DNA of 64,000 nucleotides. It comes from a virus. Under the pieces are notes generated by a model that worked only from the letters and a program-made list of their open reading frames with translations, was not told the DNA's origin and made no database searches. Shown here piece by piece: positions 51,591 to 58,344 of the stretch (positions are counted from its first letter, which is position 1; the number at the start of each line of letters is the position of its first letter). The position numbers were made by a program, and so were the translations under genes. The stretch is taken from positions 101,873 to 165,872 of IMG/VR virus record IMGVR_UViG_3300025131_009739; one strand, given 5' to 3'.

Positions 51591-51847
51591 TGTTCTTTCT
51601 CCTTCTTTTTATTTTTGAGCTTAATAAAGTCTTCTAATCGTCTATTTGCCCATGGATCATATGAATCCTGGTGAACACATTCGCCCAATACACTATCTTG
51701 GCTAATGTTAAACACACATATATGATCGGCTCGACAATCTGACTCTGATTGACATGTATCTCTGGTCTCGCCTGAAACTCTCATCATCGCCGCATTATAG
51801 CAACCTGCAATTGCGACTGTTGTTAGTACTAGTAATAAAGATTTCAT
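51563..51847 (-). CDS. Small lipoprotein with Cys-rich motif
   Basis: About 94 residues. MKSLLLVLTTVAIAGCYNAAM is a lipoprotein signal with lipobox Cys. CQSESDCRADHICVFN is a Cys-rich loop resembling eukaryotic-like disulfide modules. The mature end is basic (KKKEKEQWKP). The start at 51847 has GGAG upstream. Envelope location, function unknown. Confidence 0.6.
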   Translation of the reverse strand: MKSLLLVLTTVAIAGCYNAAMMRVSGETRDTCQSESDCRADHICVFNISQDSVLGECVHQDSYDPWANRRLEDFIKLKNKKKEKEQWKPIQQNK

Positions 51848-51931
51848 TTCTATCTCTCCTTCAATACTAAATATTTGCAAAATTTTTTTTTAGCTAAAAT
51901 TTTAAGCTAGCATATACAAATTGTTCCCATA

Positions 51932-52243
51932 TCACTCTTCTACAGATTCTAAAACTATTCTTGATTCAAAGGAACCTCTTTCATCGGACTTCTCGTTCAC
52001 ACGCTGAGCCAGTTCCTCTTGGGAATAACCCATGGCATCGACCAGAGCGCTGAAAACTTCCAAAATATCTGCTAACTCTTCTAGACATGGATCTTCTAGA
52101 AACTCATTGACTTCCTCAATTAATTTCTCTTTAAGTTTAACCTTGTATTCCTCTGGTTCAGCCACGTGGGTTCTAAAATTTTTCCCTTGAGCGCTCATTA
52201 TAGATGGAATATTATCTCTTATTAATTTGTTGTAAATTTTCAT
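51932..52243 (-). CDS. MazG-like nucleotide pyrophosphohydrolase
   Basis: 103 residues. IYNKLIRDNIPSIMSAQGK and EKLIEEVNEFLED with EELADILEVFSAL give the ExxE...ExxD core of the MazG/phosphoribosyl-ATP hydrolase superfamily. Phage MazG proteins are proposed to change nucleotide or alarmone pools. Active-site residues appear intact. Confidence 0.75.
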   Translation of the reverse strand: MKIYNKLIRDNIPSIMSAQGKNFRTHVAEPEEYKVKLKEKLIEEVNEFLEDPCLEELADILEVFSALVDAMGYSQEELAQRVNEKSDERGSFESRIVLESVEE

Positions 52244-52270
52244 ATTTTTAAATTTGGGTTTTTTTATTTG

Positions 52271-52720
52271 TTAATCCATTATAGCATATAAGAACTTTTC
52301 TCTCTCTGTTAAAGCAATTGAGTATCCTCGCCATAATTCTCTCTCATCCTCCCAACAACACCATGTATCGAATCCTTCTGTTTTGTTGACTAACTTACAA
52401 GTTTTAGCAATTTGAGTCCACGATCTAAATTCAAAACCGACTAACACTTCCCACTCTTCTTCAAACACATCATATATAGGCAAACCACTATCTTCATATA
52501 ATGGCCTAACTGCAACTCTCCCGGGACTCCAATACGCCGGCAACCAACCATTACAATTATGTTCTCCCTTAGCTAAAAGTTCGCCAATATAACTGTTACT
52601 GGGATATACCCATTCTGTTGCCAACTTGTATGCTTTTACAAATTCTGTATGGCAACTTGCTATATCATAATTTGAAGGATTAGTTGTTATAAGTGTTAGT
52701 AGTAATATTAAAGTATGCAT
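52271..52720 (-). CDS. Exported hypothetical protein
   Basis: 149 residues with a short signal-like start (MHTLILLLTLITTNPS). Two Cys-rich regions (SCHTEFV, WCCWEDEREL) and many aromatic residues. Probably periplasmic; no domain recognised. It is the last gene before the composition change at about 52.8 kb. Confidence 0.55.
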   Translation of the reverse strand: MHTLILLLTLITTNPSNYDIASCHTEFVKAYKLATEWVYPSNSYIGELLAKGEHNCNGWLPAYWSPGRVAVRPLYEDSGLPIYDVFEEEWEVLVGFEFRSWTQIAKTCKLVNKTEGFDTWCCWEDERELWRGYSIALTEREKFLYAIMD

Positions 52721-52843
52721 TTTTAAATTTGGGAATTTTTTTTAGCTGGTTAACGCGTGTACTTAGATCCCACTGACAGGCCGGCCCCACTACGACCCTT
52801 ATTCCGGGTGTGGGGGGGGAGGGGGGTACCTGATCCCCCGCGC

Positions 52844-52996
52844 TTATTCTTTTTCGTCGATGTCGGCTTTGTCGATTTCGTTGCTGTCAATACCAACGCT
52901 GTCAAAGTCAAGGTTTCCAACGTCTCCGAATACACCGAAGTCCATTACATCATCAAGGCTGTCAACAAAGGCGTTTATGTCAAGGTAATCATTCAT
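52844..52996 (-). CDS. Very acidic 50-residue protein
   Basis: MNDYLDINAFVDSLDDVMDF opens a protein dominated by Asp, Glu and Ile/Val, ending DIDEKE. A GAGAGAGA purine block stands about eight bases before the ATG. Not visible in the longer frames of the region, which are shadows. Acidic small proteins in phages can mimic DNA or bind polymerase; no evidence for either here. Confidence 0.5.
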   Translation of the reverse strand: MNDYLDINAFVDSLDDVMDFGVFGDVGNLDFDSVGIDSNEIDKADIDEKE

Positions 52997-53064
52997 AAGT
53001 TATATCTCTCTCTTCTATAGGGAATACTGAATACTTTTTATATTCTTTTTATTATTGTTCTCGG

Positions 53065-53241
53065 CTATACGCCGCAGGCTTTCAAGAATAAGGCCGGTTT
53101 GAAGTTGGGGTTGTCCTTCTGAAGCTGCGCCGCAAGGTTACAAGCTAACACTCTGAGGGTCGCGTTGGACTTGCCCAATACTTTGACCTCTGAAGTTCTC
53201 TTGATAGTGTCTGCAATAAGTTGATAATCTTTGCGGGTCAT
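53065..53241 (-). CDS. Small phage protein (MTRKDYQLIAD type)
   Basis: 58 residues: MTRKDYQLIADTIKRTSEVK and LACNLAAQLQKDNPNFKPAL. Proteins beginning MTRKDYQLIAD are frequent in T4-like and other phages; function unknown. The start ATG overlaps the stop of a 29-residue upstream frame (TAATG). Confidence 0.6.
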   Translation of the reverse strand: MTRKDYQLIADTIKRTSEVKVLGKSNATLRVLACNLAAQLQKDNPNFKPALFLKACGV

Positions 53242-53330
53242 TACGCGATCACCTGAAGGATACAAAGGGCGGAAGGGACAAAGCACGCGGCAAACTGTGC
53301 GACAACTGCCAGGGTTCTAAAGTATTTCAA
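53241..53330 (-). CDS. Possible 29-residue hydrophobic leader peptide (TTG start)
   Basis: TTG start preceded by GAGAGAGA; encodes MKYFRTLAVVAQFAACF-like hydrophobic peptide whose TAA overlaps the next ATG. Plausible as a coupled small membrane peptide, but short. Confidence 0.35.
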   Translation of the reverse strand: MKYFRTLAVVAQFAACFVPSALCILQVIA

Positions 53331-53361
53331 ATCTCTCTCTCATCTCTAAAGGGTATAACTT

Positions 53362-53390
53362 ATTATCTCATATAGGCGAGGGCATGTCAA
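53362..53390 (-). promoter_or_regulatory. Early promoter 1
   Basis: TTGACA (53385-53390), 17-bp spacer, GATAAT (53362-53367). Drives the genes from 53330 downward. The -35 box borders an 11-bp inverted repeat. Confidence 0.75.
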
Positions 53391-53433
53391 GTAAAAAAGA
53401 TCTTTTATTGAAACTTTTTTTTATGCCCTCGCC
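53375..53433. repeat. 11-bp perfect inverted repeat around the early promoter
   Basis: Arms 53375-53385 (ggcgagggcat) and 53423-53433 (atgccctcgcc), separated by 37 bases of A/T-rich sequence. The promoter -35 touches one arm. Could be an operator or a terminator stem for the upstream gene. Confidence 0.7.
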
Positions 53434-53442
53434 CATGTCCGG

Positions 53443-53727
53443 TTAGGACTTGTAGGAAAAGGAGCCTTTGTTCTCCTCGATGAAGGTTTCGATCTCTTCT
53501 TTGATGGAAAGCAACCGGGCCATTTGTCCCGGGTAAAGGGTAACGGGGAAACGTCCCAAACCATACACGCTCAGCGCGCCTTTCTGGGAGACTTTGAGAG
53601 ACAGCTGTTTAGGCGTGTTCTTCTTTTTCTCTTTCAGTTCCGCTTTGAGGGTCGCGATCTGCTCTTGAAGGTTTGCGAGGTCATTCTGATCTTTGGTCGC
53701 TTTCGCTTTGAGGTCGGCTGATGCCAT
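53443..53727 (-). CDS. Small protein with coiled coil and beta domain
   Basis: 94 residues: a coiled-coil half (DLANLQEQIATLKAELKEKK) then LSLKVSQKGALSVYGLGRFP and VTLYPGQMARLL. The second half resembles a short domain seen in T4-like phages and cyanophages. Function unknown. Promoter 2 lies about 35 bases upstream. Confidence 0.6.
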   Translation of the reverse strand: MASADLKAKATKDQNDLANLQEQIATLKAELKEKKKNTPKQLSLKVSQKGALSVYGLGRFPVTLYPGQMARLLSIKEEIETFIEENKGSFSYKS

Positions 53728-53760
53728 GTTTTTTTTCTCTCTCTTGAAGGGTATAGACTG

Positions 53761-53789
53761 ATTATAGCAAAGTTGGGGGTAGTTGTCAA
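53761..53789 (-). promoter_or_regulatory. Early promoter 2
   Basis: TTGACA (53784-53789), 17-bp spacer, TATAAT (53761-53766). Consensus on both boxes, with extended TG before the -10. Precedes the 53443-53727 gene. Confidence 0.8.
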
Positions 53790-54055
53790 GGTTTATTTTC
53801 CAGCGACTCGGTGTTCGCCCGGCTTCCTGTGCGTATCCGGTGGGCGAGGTCCGGTTCTGAGGCTTGCCCGTTCTTTACTTGCTATGCCTGCTCGATGGCT
53901 CGGCGTGTTATGGGGGCGCAAGTATTGAAGCGGGCTAGCACGCCCTGAAGTCAATCTGTCATTGTGTTTTTTCCTGTTGGGGTTCTGAAGGGGGAAATGT
54001 GGACCGGCAAAGCCGCGTAGGGTTGGCGGGCGTTTTGCCCTTTTTCGATTGTTAT
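53790..54055 (-). ncRNA. Candidate structured, untranslated transcript (unassigned)
   Basis: G+C-rich, gene-free stretch between early promoters 2 and 3, lying in the expected transcript of promoter 3. It contains hairpins such as GGGC-AAAA-CGCCC and CGGC-TTT-GCCG, and a CGCCC...GGGCG pair. The only ATG begins a three-codon frame. It could be a leader, a small RNA or a remnant of a lost gene. Confidence 0.4.
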
Positions 54056-54061
54056 ATATAT

Positions 54062-54090
54062 ATTATAGCACAGGGAAAGCGAGTTGTCAA
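54062..54090 (-). promoter_or_regulatory. Early promoter 3
   Basis: TTGACA (54085-54090), 17-bp spacer, TATAAT (54062-54067), with TG extension. Reads into the gene-free 53.8-54.05 kb stretch. Confidence 0.8.
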
Positions 54091-54160
54091 GAACTTTTTT
54101 CATCAATGATCTCGAGCAGTTATCTGCTGCCGCGTTGTAAGTGTTGGGAATCATTGGGAA
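54091..54160. repeat. Upstream module of early promoter, copy A
   Basis: ATGATCTCG ... TGTAAGTGTTG ... with terminal inverted CAATGAT/ATCATTG. Aligns end to end with copies at 54734-54803, 55726-55798 and 61027-61093. The region 54091-54375 otherwise holds no supported gene. Confidence 0.7.
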
Positions 54161-54375
54161 ATAAAAATGATCTTTTTTTGCACTTTTTTTAGTGGGCGCG
54201 TTGGCACGGATCGTGCTATATTGCAGGAAGTGTGCCATATTGGGGGGTTGTACTAGATCCAAACCACTATGAACCACTTCTTTGATTTTCCTAAATAAAA
54301 ACAACAAGTTAGCCAACATCATATAAACCATCTACTTACACCCTATCCTTTCCCTAATGATTACCAATAGTTAGC

Positions 54376-54675
54376 TTAGTCGCCATCACATACGGCAGGT
54401 TGCGACCAGTTGTCATACTGCCAGTCGGAGATCATGCCGTCTTTACAGAGGGCGTCTGTATAGTTGTTCCAAGATTCACGGCGCAGGGGAAGATCGGGGT
54501 GGCAGTTGTACCGCGTTTCCTGATCACGCACACCGGGCATGATCCATTCCTCAAAGAAATCAACGGCTTCCGCCCATAATGTAACTGTATCTAAATCTCT
54601 CATTTTCTCTCTTTCTATTCTCTCGACTGTTTCTAATGCTAGTATAATGAATATTGCGTATAACGCCAGATACAT
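54376..54675 (-). CDS. Small membrane-anchored hypothetical protein
   Basis: 99 residues. N-terminal hydrophobic segment (MYLALYAIFIILALETV), then an acidic soluble part with two Cys (YNCHPDLP, ALCKDGMISDW). Promoter 4 lies about 40 bases upstream. Function unknown. Confidence 0.55.
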   Translation of the reverse strand: MYLALYAIFIILALETVERIEREKMRDLDTVTLWAEAVDFFEEWIMPGVRDQETRYNCHPDLPLRRESWNNYTDALCKDGMISDWQYDNWSQPAVCDGD

Positions 54676-54704
54676 TTTTTTTCTTTCTCGATTATTACTT
54701 CTTT

Positions 54705-54733
54705 AGTATAGCACGCTGAAATCATATTGTCAA
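54705..54733 (-). promoter_or_regulatory. Early promoter 4
   Basis: TTGACA (54728-54733), 17-bp spacer, TATACT (54705-54710). Directly upstream of the 54376-54675 gene. Confidence 0.75.
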
Positions 54734-54803
54734 GCATTTTCTTTCTTTATGATCTCGGGGACTTATCGCTTCTGGTGCTGTAAGTAGTTGTTATCATTAC
54801 TGA
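54734..54803. repeat. Upstream module of early promoter, copy B
   Basis: ATGATCTCGGGGACTTATCG then CTGTAAGTAGTTGTTATCATT. Nested inverted ACTTA/TAAGT and outer ATGAT/ATCAT pairs. About 70 bases, aligned with the other three copies. Confidence 0.75.
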
Positions 54804-54811
54804 ATCTTTTT

Positions 54812-55066
54812 TTATTTTTCTTGTTCTCGGGGATATCGCAACCATTCCTTATGAACGCTGACCAGACCATAACCAGGCAGGGCGATTTGATAACAGGACT
54901 TCGCCCGGTTCCCCAGGTACTCGCCAGCATCGGAGAAGTCGGTTTTGCGGGATTTCCTAATGATTACGCCTACTTGCCCGTGTCCCTTGAGAACGTCATG
55001 ACGATCTTTGCCTGCTAACACGTAGTCCCAGAGTTGGATGGTATCGCCTTTCTTGAATGATTTCAT
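54812..55066 (-). CDS. GDLV-family small protein a
   Basis: 84 residues, MKSFKKGDTIQLWDYVLAG start, GQVGVIIR strand and SVHKEWLRYPRE end. A divergent member of the family that fills this region (K-x-GD-x-I/L at the start, a GV/IVI strand in the middle). It overlaps the upstream member by ATGA. Likely a single small beta-barrel. Confidence 0.6.
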   Translation of the reverse strand: MKSFKKGDTIQLWDYVLAGKDRHDVLKGHGQVGVIIRKSRKTDFSDAGEYLGNRAKSCYQIALPGYGLVSVHKEWLRYPREQEK

Positions 55067-55266
55067 TTACTTACGACCTTCCAGCTTGAGGAATAATACG
55101 TATAAGGAGCACCGACACCTGCGGCGACAATCAATACTTCATCCCCCCTGCGGAATCGATCACCGAGCAGCCTTGTGATTACCCCGAGCGTTCCACGGGG
55201 GACAAGATGATCACCGCACCCTGATCCGTTGGGGTGCGTTACCTGAACCAAATCACCGACTTTCAT
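55063..55266 (-). CDS. GDLV-family small protein b
   Basis: 67 residues: MKVGDLVQVTHPNGSGCGDH, GTLGVITRLLGD and SSSWKVVSK. It overlaps member a by ATGA and member c by four bases. The V-x-V-x-start and G-V-I strand define the family; no catalytic residues. Confidence 0.65.
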   Translation of the reverse strand: MKVGDLVQVTHPNGSGCGDHLVPRGTLGVITRLLGDRFRRGDEVLIVAAGVGAPYTYYSSSWKVVSK

Positions 55267-55487
55267 GCTATCACCTCAAAATGTCCCTGAGTGTAGTTAC
55301 CACACCAAACTTTTTCACCCTCGCAGGAGAGCATAACGTCAACGTAGTTACTCAGAGGGGGGTTGTTCATTGTATCGGGGCGCACATCAACGACGATACC
55401 CACACAACCGGCTGGAAATGGCCCGCCTGGTACATGGGGATTATCCCAGACTGCGCGGGTGTTTGTTACTAAGTCACCGACTCTCAT
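55263..55487 (-). CDS. GDLV-family small protein c
   Basis: 74 residues: MRVGDLVTNTRAVWDNPHVP, CVGIVVDVRPD and GHFEVIA. ATGA overlaps on both sides. Confidence 0.65.
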   Translation of the reverse strand: MRVGDLVTNTRAVWDNPHVPGGPFPAGCVGIVVDVRPDTMNNPPLSNYVDVMLSCEGEKVWCGNYTQGHFEVIA

Positions 55488-55666
55488 GATATCACCTTGA
55501 TTATTTGAGATTGGAAAATCATAATGGGCTTACCTGTCTCTACACGATGAACCCACCACATGCCGCCCTCTACTTCACTTGTGAAGGCTGGACCCAAGAC
55601 AAGAGCAACATTCTCTTTCCTGCTGCCTATCTGTATCATATCGCCTGTTTTGAATCGCTTGTTCAT
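55484..55666 (-). CDS. GDLV-family small protein d
   Basis: About 60 residues: MNKRFKTGDMIQIGSRKENV, ALVLGPAF, WWVHRVETGK and QIIKVIS. The start at 55666 is favoured because upstream codons lie in promoter sequence. Confidence 0.55.
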   Translation of the reverse strand: MNKRFKTGDMIQIGSRKENVALVLGPAFTSEVEGGMWWVHRVETGKPIMIFQSQIIKVIS

Positions 55667-55696
55667 TTTTTTCTTCATCTCGATTATTATGTACCC

Positions 55697-55725
55697 ATTA
55701 TAACACGGTGTTAGTGCTTTGTCAA
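55697..55725 (-). promoter_or_regulatory. Early promoter 5
   Basis: TTGACA (55720-55725), 17-bp spacer, TATAAT (55697-55702). Drives the a-d gene set. Confidence 0.8.
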
Positions 55726-55798
55726 GCATTTTCTTTTTGAATGATCTCGGGAAGTTAGCGGGTTTGGGGTTGTAAGTTGTTGTTATTGTTGGGTTATT
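55726..55798. repeat. Upstream module of early promoter, copy C
   Basis: ATGATCTCGGGAAGTTAGCG then TTGTAAGTTGTTGTTATTGTT. It is the same promoter-associated sequence as copies A, B and D. The neighbouring ncRNA ends just before it. Confidence 0.7.
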
Positions 55799-55849
55799 TA
55801 TTTTGAACTTTTTTTCTTCAATGATCTCGGGCATTTACCCTAGTAATAT

Positions 55850-56424
55850 GGTCGCGGAAGGGCGGCATAACACCCACTCATCAGTCAAAGCTCTCGCTCG
55901 TGATCCTGCATGACTACCGATATTTGGCACGACCATACCCTTGGGGTATTTGGGAAGGGGGAAGGGTGCGCCTGGCTTTGTTGCCTAGGCCCGGTGATAA
56001 GATGCCTCCTATCGGTGGACTAGCGCACCCTTCGCCCCGTAGAGAGAAGGCGGGTTCGATCACATGGTTTCGGGTGGCAGCAACCACCTTCTTTACCCAG
56101 GGAAAGAGGACCGCAACTGTGCTTTTTCACCTTCTCTCTCTGCCAGAGGGAGCTAAGATTAGGGGGTCAATCCCAACCTTGCCTTATTCCCCCGCGTTGA
56201 CTAAACGCGAGCAACCATTATCAGGCGTCTCCGCGACTACCCCTTCAGGCAGGAGGGATTCAAACCCCCCTCCTAATAATGCCTCTGGCTTTCGTAGCGT
56301 GCTACAGACTCACTTTGTTGTAGTCTGACTAACAGCGTGCTCGACCTTTGAGGTGGTCAGGTTCTCACCTGGCTACTGTCAGGGCTCCACCCACACGCTA
56401 CTTTTTTCTATATTTTCAAAGAAC
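55850..56424 (-). ncRNA. Candidate large structured non-coding RNA (about 575 nt)
   Basis: No convincing gene lies between 55835 and 56464, and a fully consensus promoter (56431-56459) points into it. Strong helices, read on the plus strand: 55961-55971/56023-56033 (11 bp perfect) extended by GGGG/CCCC 55957-55960/56035-56038; 56295-56301/56394-56400 (tagcgtg/cacgcta); 56303-56328 (cagact/agtctg); 56250-56273 (aggaggg/ccctcct); 56193-56209 (cgcgtt/aacgcg); 55935-55949 (ataccc/gggtat); 56074-56088 (ggtgg/ccacc). Size and phage setting resemble GOLLD/ROOL-type ornate RNAs, but class is not determined. Confidence 0.6.
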
Positions 56425-56430
56425 AATCCC

Positions 56431-56459
56431 ATTATACCACAATGGGGAGTGGTTGTCAA
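56431..56459 (-). promoter_or_regulatory. Early promoter 6 (ncRNA promoter)
   Basis: TTGACA (56454-56459), 17-bp spacer, TATAAT (56431-56436): exact consensus at all positions. Expected start near 56424, just before the structured RNA. Confidence 0.85.
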
Positions 56460-56464
56460 GTTTT

Positions 56465-56653
56465 TTATTCCCCTGACAGGAACATATTCAGCGCCTCGAC
56501 GCCCAGGGAGTAACAGACAGAACCATCGCTCAAGTCCACGACATTACTGACTTTTTCGCCGTCTTGGATTGAATCAAGTTCTTCCTCTGTAACACGGACA
56601 ATGGTTGCCTCTGTATCCCAGGTTTCGCCATCTGGCATTACTACAATAAACAT
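56465..56653 (-). CDS. Small hypothetical protein
   Basis: 62 residues: MFIVVMPDGETWDTEATIVRV, DSIQDGEKVSNVVDLSDGSV and ALNMFLSGE. No domain recognised. Promoter 7 is upstream, with the conserved ATCGAGGAGAG ribosome site. Confidence 0.6.
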   Translation of the reverse strand: MFIVVMPDGETWDTEATIVRVTEEELDSIQDGEKVSNVVDLSDGSVCYSLGVEALNMFLSGE

Positions 56654-56685
56654 GATTTTTTTCTCTCCTCGATTGTTATGATACC

Positions 56686-56714
56686 ATTATAGCAAAAATT
56701 TTCTCGGTTGTCAA
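56686..56714 (-). promoter_or_regulatory. Early promoter 7
   Basis: TTGACA (56709-56714), 17-bp spacer, TATAAT (56686-56691). Precedes the 56465-56653 gene. Confidence 0.85.
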
Positions 56715-56823
56715 GAACTTTTTTCGCTTTTTTTCATTTTTCTTGTTTTGCCAATGTTCTCGGGCACTTAGCCGAAATGCAAGATTGTTTCGTAGGGTAG
56801 ACCGTTGGGGGTTGCAGGCTTCT

Positions 56824-57003
56824 TTACTGCCTGACGTACTGTAGTATTTGTTTCCATACCTGTTGTTCCTTTCCTTCTTTGAACCAATAAACACTAACTA
56901 TGTCGCCATAGCCTTTTTTTGGGTTTATGTCTATTATTATTCCTATTCCTTTGTCTCTTCTCGTTCCGTACCTTCTGTGACACACTAAGTCACCGAGTTT
57001 CAT
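56824..57003 (-). CDS. GDLV-family small protein e
   Basis: 59 residues: MKLGDLVCHRRYGTRRDKG, IGIIIDINPKKGYGDIV and VSVYWFKEGK. The start is 57003 or 57006 (ATGATG) and overlaps the stop of the small basic gene. A typical family member. Confidence 0.65.
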   Translation of the reverse strand: MKLGDLVCHRRYGTRRDKGIGIIIDINPKKGYGDIVSVYWFKEGKEQQVWKQILQYVRQ

Positions 57004-57140
57004 CATCCTTTCCACTTGAAGTCGCGACAGGCTTTCTTAGCCTTTTGTTTTCGCTTATCCCCGTGGTTGCCTGAACCAGTCCTAAAGTGGGCGTGAATCG
57101 CCAGCCAGTTCCGCAGCTTTGGTTTCTTCTTCCTTCTCAT
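57003..57140 (-). CDS. Small basic 45-residue protein, out-of-frame overlapping gene
   Basis: MRRKKKPKLRNWLAIHAHFR then TGSGNHGDKRKQKAKKACRD: an HxxHxR and RTGxGxHxDK pattern seen in short basic proteins of many phages. The start codon lies inside the upstream gene's C-terminal coding region, 59 bases before its stop, in another frame. The stop overlaps the next ATG. Confidence 0.55.
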   Translation of the reverse strand: MRRKKKPKLRNWLAIHAHFRTGSGNHGDKRKQKAKKACRDFKWKG

Positions 57141-57339
57141 TTTTCAACTCTTCTTCTCTGTTCATGGCGGCGACAAAGCCGATCTTCCGTGTTTTGGGCT
57201 CCTCTCTAACCTCGAACCCCTGTGCTGCCAAGAACCCCTCAAGGTCATTCTCTGACATTCCGTTTCCGCTAGGCACGCCAACAGGGTAAGGCGCGATTGT
57301 TCCATTTGCTCTAACAGGGATAATCAGGGGACCGCTCAT
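57082..57339 (-). CDS. Hypothetical protein with Glu-rich end
   Basis: 85 residues beginning MSGPLIIPVRANGTIAPYPV; then a short helical middle (DLEGFLAAQGFEVREE) and a Glu/Lys-rich C-terminus. The start at 57339 has GAGAGAGAAA upstream; longer readings run into promoter sequence. Function unknown. Confidence 0.6.
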   Translation of the reverse strand: MSGPLIIPVRANGTIAPYPVGVPSGNGMSENDLEGFLAAQGFEVREEPKTRKIGFVAAMNREEELKNEKEEETKAAELAGDSRPL

Positions 57340-57381
57340 TTTCTCTCTCTCGTTGAGGGATTTTCGATTGTTTCTGATACC

Positions 57382-57410
57382 AGTATAACACAGTAAAAAT
57401 GGTTTGTCAA
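57382..57410 (-). promoter_or_regulatory. Early promoter 8
   Basis: TTGACA (57405-57410), 17-bp spacer, TATACT (57382-57387). Precedes the 57082-57339 gene. Confidence 0.8.
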
Positions 57411-57434
57411 GCATTTTTTTCACTTTTTTATTCA

Positions 57435-57650
57435 TCAATGATCTCGGGTACTTACGATCTCATAGTAGGGGTTGTCGTCGATGCGTAGACAGGCACCAGT
57501 CTCAAATGTGAGAGCATCGATCAAGTCTGCATACCTAGCCACACCAGAGGTTACTACTTCTCCTGTGGTGGACTTCCAGTCTTCCTCTGTTATGGCACTG
57601 ACGATATATAAGCTGCCATCAATACACTTTATCAAATCACCGACTTGCAT
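57435..57650 (-). CDS. GDLV-family small protein f
   Basis: 71 residues: MQVGDLIKCIDGSLYIVSAI and YYEIVSTRDH end. The last codons TCGAGATCAT-like are the same sequence as the promoter upstream module. Its start overlaps the previous member by 14 bases. Confidence 0.65.
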   Translation of the reverse strand: MQVGDLIKCIDGSLYIVSAITEEDWKSTTGEVVTSGVARYADLIDALTFETGACLRIDDNPYYEIVSTRDH

Positions 57651-57825
57651 TGATTACCTTCAACTGAATAATGGGTGTCCAAAATGTTCCATAATCTCCC
57701 CAAGCTACTTTACAGGTTGGACCGACTCCTCCGCCTGTATCCCAACCCATTTCCACTATGATACCAGTTAGGTTTTTGTGATACGTTGTATCTGTTTTCT
57801 TTCTTACCAAATCACCGACTTGCAT
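57637..57825 (-). CDS. GDLV-family small protein g
   Basis: 62 residues: MQVGDLVRKKTDTTYHKN, LTGIIVEMGWD, and LKVINASR at the end. 14-base overlap with f; TAATG junction with h. The start at 57825 is fixed by that junction. Confidence 0.65.
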   Translation of the reverse strand: MQVGDLVRKKTDTTYHKNLTGIIVEMGWDTGGGVGPTCKVAWGDYGTFWTPIIQLKVINASR

Positions 57826-57989
57826 TAGTTCAACACCTTCAAGTGCGAGGGGCGTACGCATAAGTAAGTCTCTCCCGTGTTTAGACACAGGATCTCACAG
57901 CGTAATCCGCCAAACTCATTACGAAACATCTTCAGAATATGATAATATCCCGCGTGCATATATAACTTTACTAAACTACCGACTTTCAT
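57825..57989 (-). CDS. GDLV-family small protein h
   Basis: 54 residues: MKVGSLVKLYMHAGYYHILK, FGGLRCEIL and PSHLKVLN. An abbreviated member lacking the D of GDLV (GSLV). Shares one base with g. Confidence 0.55.
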   Translation of the reverse strand: MKVGSLVKLYMHAGYYHILKMFRNEFGGLRCEILCLNTGETYLCVRPSHLKVLN

Positions 57990-57996
57990 AATAATC

Positions 57997-58344
57997 TCAG
58001 TAATCTATCGCACGATTGACATGAATATCAAAACCGTAGCCGCGTTGCTCGATGTCCTCATAGTCCTCACCTACACGGACAAACCTAAACATTTCACAGT
58101 TTTCCATATCCTCATCCATCTCACAAGTGAACTTTTCGATCACGTCCACGTCTGGGTAGCCATCATACCACTTGATACTTGACCATCTGACAAGAAGATG
58201 CCCTTCTCCCTGATAGTCTTGATCCAGTTCACAATGATCTGCGAATACCAGACCCTTTGCTCCGTCATTGGTTGCGAGGTGTGCCAAAAACTCAGGCATA
58301 ATCTCTTTGTTTACTGCCAGAACTACTTCTGATCTGTAACCCAT
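57997..58344 (-). CDS. Hypothetical protein, MGYRSEVVLA type
   Basis: 115 residues: MGYRSEVVLAVNKEIMPEF opening, GEGHLLVRWSSIKWYDG and FRFVRVGEDYEDI, ending with DIHVNRAIDY. Proteins with this start occur widely in phages; role unknown. Preceded by promoter 9 and a GAGAGAGAAAG site. Confidence 0.65.
   Translation of the reverse strand: MGYRSEVVLAVNKEIMPEFLAHLATNDGAKGLVFADHCELDQDYQGEGHLLVRWSSIKWYDGYPDVDVIEKFTCEMDEDMENCEMFRFVRVGEDYEDIEQRGYGFDIHVNRAIDY

Noticed and set aside
52757-53020. 87-codon plus-strand frame and 61-codon minus frame near 52.8 kb
   Set aside because: Both overlap a 50-residue acidic gene with a good ribosome site; their translations are low-complexity shadows.
53951-54331. 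126-codon minus-strand frame across the early promoter 3 region
   Set aside because: It runs through a consensus promoter and its conserved upstream module, has no ribosome site or recognisable domain, and its composition matches the non-coding modules elsewhere.
56240-56290. tRNA-like T-arm (GGTTTGAAT) in the ncRNA
   Set aside because: The stem is seven pairs, the loop lacks the conserved C, and no matching acceptor or anticodon arm could be found at the right distance.
55900-56328. 142-codon plus-strand frame inside the ncRNA region
   Set aside because: Opposite to the strong promoter, no ribosome site, Pro/Arg-rich translation typical of a shadow of structured G+C-rich RNA.
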